From: Asterochloris sp. CNOR1
Taxonomy: Eukaryota > Chlorophyta > Trebouxiophyceae > Trebouxiales > Trebouxiaceae
Direction of reading: 5' to 3'
Assembly (NCBI GenBank): GCA_963969365.1
Contig: OZ017756.1
Location: 1,116,001 to 1,180,000, forward strand
DNA length: 64,000 nt
Shown: positions 58,401-64,000 of the stretch, one piece after another
Numbering within the stretch: the stretch's first letter is position 1
Layout: each line of letters opens with the position of its first letter
The notes under the pieces: model-generated
Told to the model about the DNA's origin: nothing
Databases searched by the model: none
The model's input: only the letters and a program-made list of their open reading frames with translations
Program-made: the position numbers and the translations under genes

Positions 58401-61368
58401 TAAAGGCGTGATGACCATCAGTCCCAGAAGCACAGAATGCCTGCCTGCAGTCCCATGCTGTCTGAGGACAAAGTGCAGCAACAGCAGTACAAGGCTTCTC
58501 AACGGCCATTGAGACTGGGCTGATTCTGCAGCGCGGACCTGCTGTCCAGGCAAAGTTGGTGCCGCCATGGGCCATGTAGAAGTTGACGGAGCCAGTGCCG
58601 TTGTTGTAGGCCAAGATGTCCTTGAAACTGTCTGTCAAGACGTCTGCGCTGGTGTTGGCCATCTTCTCACCCCAGTGCACCAGCCACCCCGGGCTGCAGG
58701 CCAGGCAGGGACTGAGAACGGCAGGCGCTGAGCGCGCATGACAGTCTGGGCAGCAGCACTGAGCCTGACCCAGCGGGCTTGGGCCAAGTGCACGGGCCAA
58801 CAGCCAATAAACTATGAGACACAGCACACTAGCTGCAGGGCAGGGAGGCACTGGCCCCAGAAAAGGCAAAAGGCTGGTGGGCACCTTCCAGCCTTCAGAA
58901 GCCTCCAGGCTGCAAGACTGTACCAGGGAGCAGCCAGTCATAGGCAAGCTTCCAATGGCAGCAACAAGGCCAAAGCATGCGGGTGCATGAGGCAAGGTAG
59001 GCATCATCCCCTGCTCAGCAGAGAGAGACAGATAGCGGGTGGCAGCACAGCATGCTCCACTCACTAGAACTCGGCGCAAAGCGCAGGGCTCTTGCCAGGG
59101 GCGTTGTAGGCTGCCTGCCTGCCAAAGGCATCGTCCAGGTTGTACCACCCAGGGCCAAAGTCCACCACCCTGCAGCACAAAATGTTGTCAACATGGACTT
59201 TTGAGGCACAACCCCAGCACTAATCTGCAAGCCACAAGCAGGGCAGTCATGCCTCTAGCCCCTAGAACTCAATATCTGGAGGCAGCATCACTGCCAGGCA
59301 GCCAATGTGTGCCTAGCCTGCAGCAGAGACAGCTTCCTTCTGGCCCCTTTGCCCCAGAAGCTGTATTTAGGCAGCTCGCGAAACGCATGCCACTGCCGCA
59401 GTGCACACCCCGCAGAGCAAATGGTGCGGCGCAAGTAAACACCTCATTCCAGGCAGGCTGCCCTTCCATACTGAGTGGAGCATACTATGGGAGCAGTTTT
59501 ATGAAAGCATGGCCTGCTGCTGCGCACGCCAGCCAAGCATGCCCACTGCAGCAGCTGGCAGCCGTTCAGCCAGCCGCGAAGAAGCAGCCCAAAACCATAT
59601 GACCTGCTTTTGCAGCGCAGGTGAATGCCTCATCCTCCAGGCAAGTCTTTGGCCACAATCGGTATAGCGTCCGTCAGGCCGCCAACTCTGTTGGGGATCA
59701 GCTGCAGCGCTCATCTGCCGGCACTCGGTGTGGAGCCAACACCACGCAGTCAGAAGATGCAGAGTCAGCTGGCCGTACGTGAAGATTTCGTCCCCAGGCA
59801 AGCTGCCCTTGGCCACGTTGGGTGGAGGGTCTGTGGTGTAATAGATGGTCTCCTCCCCCAAGGCGGTCTTGGCCATGCTCAGCAGGTGACGCATGTAGGT
59901 CTTGTCCTTTTCGTCCCCAATGAAACCATACTCATTCTCCAGCTGAAGAGGGAGGGCATGTGGAACTGACTAAGTGAATTTTGCATACCAAGTGGACTCC
60001 AGATCCGGTAAGTCTCTCATTTCGACTTGTATCAGCAGTCAAGAGCAAGCAGGGCAGTAGGTGGCAGCACAGCTTGCACGTTGCTCAAGCCTTTGTTGAC
60101 ATAAAGATCAGCTGGCTGCTCTGGGTGCAGGGAATCAAGTGTCAGGACACAGCTGCAGGTCCAGCCGCCATTGCTAATGTGAGCCTGCCAGGCCCTTTGC
60201 TCCTTGCACAAGAGGCAGCTACCTGCTCTGAGGCCTCGCCCAGCTCACCTGCACCATCACCACGGGGCCGCCGCGCTGATACAGCAGGCTGCTCAGTCGT
60301 GGTAGCAGCGCATTGAACCACCTGTCCACATGCTTGAGGTAGGCAGGGTCACTGGAGCGCAGCTTCATGGTTCCTCCACCCTCAACCTGCAGTACAGCTC
60401 GCTGGAGTAGTGAATAAATGATGCTGCCGCCTGTGCTGCTCAACAGGGTGCGCATAGGGTGCCAAGCAGCACAGCTGCTGTCCACCAGTCCTATGACGGT
60501 GTGCTGGATGCCCATCTGGCAACAACTGTTACGCAGCAGCACAAACGCCCAGCTGACTGCATGGTCAGAATTGCTCACCATGCTGCTGCCCAGCCACCAG
60601 GGGAAGCCGCCAAAATCCCATTCTGCGCAGATGTAGGGGCCGACGCGCAGCAGCACCATCATGTCCAGGTCCTGCAGTGGAGGAGGTCTCTTGTACTCCA
60701 AAGTATAACGTGCACAATCACGCGCCAGCCAGCAGCGCTGCAACATCTGTGCAGCAAGCCGTGCTGCTCTTCTGGACAAGAGATTGCAGTAGCAGCCTTC
60801 AGTCCCTAGACGTATGGTATGCCAGCCTGGCATGGCTCACCTGAATCAGCTTAATGAAGCGAACCACATCTGCCATGCCATCCCAGGTGTAAAGGCCAGG
60901 GAATCGCTCATGGTAGTTCCAGGGCACATATAGCTGCAGCAGCAAGGCTCAAGGAAGCAGACTGTTACATGATGGCATGCTGAGAGGTTGACCCATGCTC
61001 CATATGAGATGAGCAACTTTCAGCAGCGGTGTCACACCTCAATGGTGTTGATGCCCATTGACTTGACACGCTCCAGCCTGTCCTGCCAGTACTCTGGCAG
61101 AATGCGATGGTAGTGCACACTGCATGGGTGGCCATTTCTCGATCCCTGTCCACATCATCAGGGGAGATGCAATAGGAATTTGATTGCATGCTGGCTTGCA
61201 TTGCATAGGCAAACTTCACTCAGCCAATGCCTGCCTGCCAGAGATAAGTTGCACCACCTCCCCATCCTTCACAAATCGATCATTTTCTATGGTGAAATTG
61301 CGATCTGCAGCTCCTACAGCCCACAGGGAGCAGGCTAACAGCAGGGGAATGGTCCAGGCGCAACGCAT
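55432..61368 (-). CDS. Beta-galactosidase, glycoside hydrolase family 35, secreted
   Basis: Releases terminal beta-galactose, probably from cell-wall or storage glycans outside the cell or in a vacuole. The start [20 protein letters not shown] at 61368 is a classical signal peptide; an in-frame Met at 61413 would add 15 residues. Domain order follows GH35: [20 protein letters not shown] (about 61090), [20 protein letters not shown] (about 60900), then [20 protein letters not shown] (about 60620), which holds the acid/base Glu. [20 protein letters not shown] (about 59920) follows. The nucleophile region [16 protein letters not shown] forms across an intron (59070 to 58690), then [17 protein letters not shown] (about 58580) and [16 protein letters not shown] (about 58200). 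C-terminal jelly-roll pieces include [36 protein letters not shown] and [16 protein letters not shown]. The last exon ends at 55432. Both catalytic Glu residues are present, so it should be active. Confidence 0.92.
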
Positions 61369-62843
61369 GGCGAGTGATATACGATGGCACACCCCTGACC
61401 TGTAGGAGCCCATCTGGCCTTGAGCCAGTCAGCTCAAAAGCAACCAGCGAAGGACTTTGCCTGCATGCTGGTGGTCCTGCAAGAGATGTCAGTAGGCAGC
61501 AGCTGGACAGCCTGCAGTCCCCTGAGCCCAGTGCCAGGGTTTGGGCCTGTGTCAGGCACCGGCCAGAGGACAAACTCGAGCTCAACAGCACAGCGCTGGC
61601 GTGGCCTTGGCAGCTGCTGGGGGGGGGGGGGGGGGGGGGTGGGGCATGCTCTGCAGCGCAGCATGACTTTGCAGGAGACAAGCATGTTCTGCAGCTCCTG
61701 GCTGCTGTCCAGCTCAAGCAGGCCTTGGTGAAAGGTACTCAGAGCGGTCTCCCCGCAGACCAGGAGACATGTGGCCGTTGACCTTTCGACTGCCCTCATG
61801 TTCTAATGCGCTTTTGTGGAGCTGACAGCTATGTTGCTGTGTTTGTCTGCACCCTTTCTGTGCATGTTGCACCTGTAGTTTGCTGGGTGCTGCTGGCATT
61901 GAGCCCAAATGCTGCCCACGAAGCATTGTGCAGATGGGGCTGGCTTGACTGATCTTGTGTGCAAGCCGCACAAGAGAGTGGCCGCGAGCAGCGTTTAGTC
62001 TCCATCCAGCAGAGGCTGCGGCAGGGTCAGGTGTGCTTGCACCAAGCTGTGTCTGATGGTGATGTGGTGGCTGGCCTGCAGCTTGCTGCAGGGCCTGCTG
62101 TGCCTTCATGTGCCTAAACGTGCCTTTTTTTGGGAGCTCCTGCCATCTGCCTCTGTGACTGGGCCCCACCCTGCCTGGAGCACTGCTGCACCTCAGAGCC
62201 TGTCCGTATGCATGAGAGAGCTTGTGGTGGAGCGGCCTGCTGGCAAAGGCTGGCTAGGCCACAGCTGCCCAGGCAAGGGGTGGGGCAACGCCAGATGGTT
62301 CAGCCACAACGTCAGCCTGGGGATGCACATCTGGGCATGAGGGGTGATCTAGACTGCCTTCACAGACTTAAGACCGGCAGCAGCTGCAACTGCTTGACCT
62401 TCACTGAATGTGATCTATTGATAACAAAGTGCTCCCTTGTTGAGGTTGTTCCTGCCTGGCGACCTGGAGGTTCACATTGGAAAGCACTGAACTGGTGGTG
62501 CAGCAGATCATGCCTTCATGGGCAGGCTTTGCATTTGGACACTGTTTGCAGCAGATATAGCTAGCTGTGCCCTGCGCACCACATCTGGGTGTGTGGGCAC
62601 CATGCACATAACTTACATGAGAGGCATTGGGGGTGGTCCAGATGAGGTTCAGGGGGTCTCTGGCCATGTAGCTGCAGCTGCACGGGAAGTAATCACCGGC
62701 TGGAAACACTCTGCTTGTGCTTGCATTGATGGCTGCTACGCTCCATATGACATTGTGGTCAGCAAGGAGCCTGCCGCTCAAGTCCCAACCATGGGTTGCT
62801 GTGCTGTCAGGTACATGGTAGCAATAAGGCAAGTGCCTGCTGC
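61369..62843. other. Intergenic region upstream of beta-galactosidase, with a 21-nt G run
   Basis: No convincing gene. It should hold the beta-galactosidase 5' leader and promoter and, at its right end, the 3' untranslated region of the gene that stops at 62844. A run of 21 G (61619-61639), then T and GGGG, is the most striking feature. A minus-strand open stretch at about 62600-62830 (SGRLLADHNVIWSVAAINAS) has no known motif and no clear splice partners. Confidence 0.45.
61619..61644 (+). repeat. Homopolymer G tract
   Basis: 21 consecutive G, one T, then four G, about 250 bp upstream of the beta-galactosidase start codon. On the beta-galactosidase sense strand this is a C tract. The length may be inexact because such runs are error-prone in sequencing. 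Confidence 0.85.
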
Positions 62844-64000
62844 TCAGACACCAACGAACGGGCTGCCACCCCCACCCCCACCCCTGCCACCTCCCGAGGG
62901 CCCAGGTGGCAGTGCAGGTGTCAACAAGCCATATTCCTCATTGACATGTGTCTCCACGTCCCTCAGGAATGTGCCAAAGGCAATTGCCTCCAGGACTGAG
63001 CGCCGCTGGGTGCCCACTGTGAGTGTCAGGGACTCCACCTTGTCCTCTGAGACAGCGCTCTGCAGCAACAGGGGGGCATGTGTGTGGTACGATTTGAGTC
63101 CATGCAGGGCTGTGCAGTGGGGTAAGGTGAGCTGTGACAGGGGTTGTGCTGCAAACATTAGCAATGGTCAATCAGCTGCTGTGCATGGCCATGGGATCAC
63201 AAGAGCTGGGATGTCTCCAAACCAGACAGGCAGGTTTTGTGCCGCGCCTGAGCTAGAGTTTTGATGCTGCAGCCTGTGCAGCAGGGTCAACACACACGAT
63301 GTGTTTGTCCCCTGTGGCAAGGAAACGCCTGCCAGGACAGCGGCAGCAGCAACAGCGGTGACATTGCACAGACCCACCTGCACCCTCTGCATGAGGTCCT
63401 CCATGGAGGTGGCATCCTGCCCCACTGCCTGCTGCATCTGGTCTTGCAGCATCTTGAGGTCTCCAAACAGCGCCTGCACCTGCGTCTCCACCAGCCGGGC
63501 GCCCTCATTGCTCTGCAGCACACGGGACCACATCACCAACGCAGGTTGCAACTCACGCCAGAGCAGCGCCTGAAAACTGTTGCGGGAGACAGCAGGCAGG
63601 GAGTGCCGCTATGGCCACACCAGTACCAAGGCAGAAGTGCTCACAGAATGAAGCCCGTTACAGTCCACTGTGCAGCCCTGTGCACCAGGCATGGTGCCAC
63701 CTCCCCAGACAGAGTGAGCCACTGCCCCAGTCGATAGCTCACCACTATTTTTGTCATCTCCAGCAACCTCTGCTGGTCAAATTGCTGCATGTACTTCTTC
63801 AGGGCAGGTTCCCCCTTGCGTGGGGGTGGCGTGCCCTGGTTGCTGCTGCGGTCGGGGGATGCTGCTCCTGCATCAGATGCACCTGCAAACAGAACATGAC
63901 ATGCTTGGTAACTCCAAGCATCAGCTTGTCGCCTTTGGCAACAACTCAGTGCACAGGCGAAACAGCAGGATGGCCGCTGCCAGTGGATAGTCAGTGATTG
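62844..64000 (-). CDS. Unrecognised protein, 3' part; gene runs off the window's right edge
   Basis: At least three exons join plausibly. One at about 63748-63890 contains GEPALKKYMQQFDQQRLLEM. One at about 63378-63562 contains LLWRELQPALVMWSRVLQSN and ALFGDLKMLQDQMQQAVGQD. The last, at 62844-63061, follows a TGCAG acceptor and reads SEDKVESLTLTVGTQRRS, EAIAFGTFLRDVETHVNEEY and a Gly-rich end, PSGGGRGGGGGGSPFVGV. The middle is predicted helical and amphipathic, with no membrane segment. I do not recognise the family. The Pro- and Gly-rich low-complexity C-terminus and the helical core are the only features. The 5' part lies outside the window. Confidence 0.6.

Noticed and set aside
62401-62832. 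Separate minus-strand gene with SGRLLADHNVIWSVAA
   Set aside because: Open frame without recognisable motif, acceptor or partner exon, and it lies beyond the stop of the gene at 62844. Probably chance.
1-64000. CRISPR arrays, rRNA, tRNA or bacterial operon signals
   Set aside because: No regularly spaced repeats, no cloverleaf or rRNA-like stretches were noticed, and the genes are spliced eukaryotic ones.

Overview
The window looks like nuclear DNA of a green alga, most likely a trebouxiophyte-type chlorophyte (lineage inferred). It is GC-rich and intron-dense, with many short exons whose 3' splice sites usually read TGCAG and whose donors read GTGAG. The proteins are of the green lineage or shared with it: a GNOM-class ARF-GEF, the plastid outer-envelope pore OEP21, a plant-type MICU and a plant-type beta-galactosidase. 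There is also a CCDC146/MBO2 centriolar protein. I assembled the gene models by eye from translated exons, so spans are firmer than individual splice sites.

Layout. 1-1036: no firm gene. 1037-15001 (-): GNOM-class ARF-GEF. 15002-17328: a gap with degenerate, possibly LINE-like, traces. 17329-25091 (+): a kinesin-7 motor preceded by CEP164-like WW modules, the most unusual gene here. 25640-36122: a cluster of LTR-retrotransposon fossils. It contains one Ty3/Gypsy chromovirus with both LTRs and a TACAA target duplication, another family's LTR nested in it, and several solo or truncated LTRs. 37315-45228 (-): MBO2/CCDC146. 45445-48491 (+): MICU. 48716-52158 (-): an alpha/beta hydrolase. 52424-53752 (-): OEP21. 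53968-55278 (+): a mitochondrial IF1-like ATPase inhibitor. 55432-61368 (-): GH35 beta-galactosidase. 62844-64000 (-): the 3' part of an unrecognised gene that leaves the window.

Two gene pairs diverge from very short shared upstream regions: MBO2/MICU (216 bp) and OEP21/IF1-like (215 bp). MICU/hydrolase and IF1-like/beta-galactosidase converge with only 150-225 bp between stop codons. The right half is therefore compact, while the middle holds about 10 kb of retroelement debris. No RNA gene, CRISPR array or bacterial-type operon was seen.
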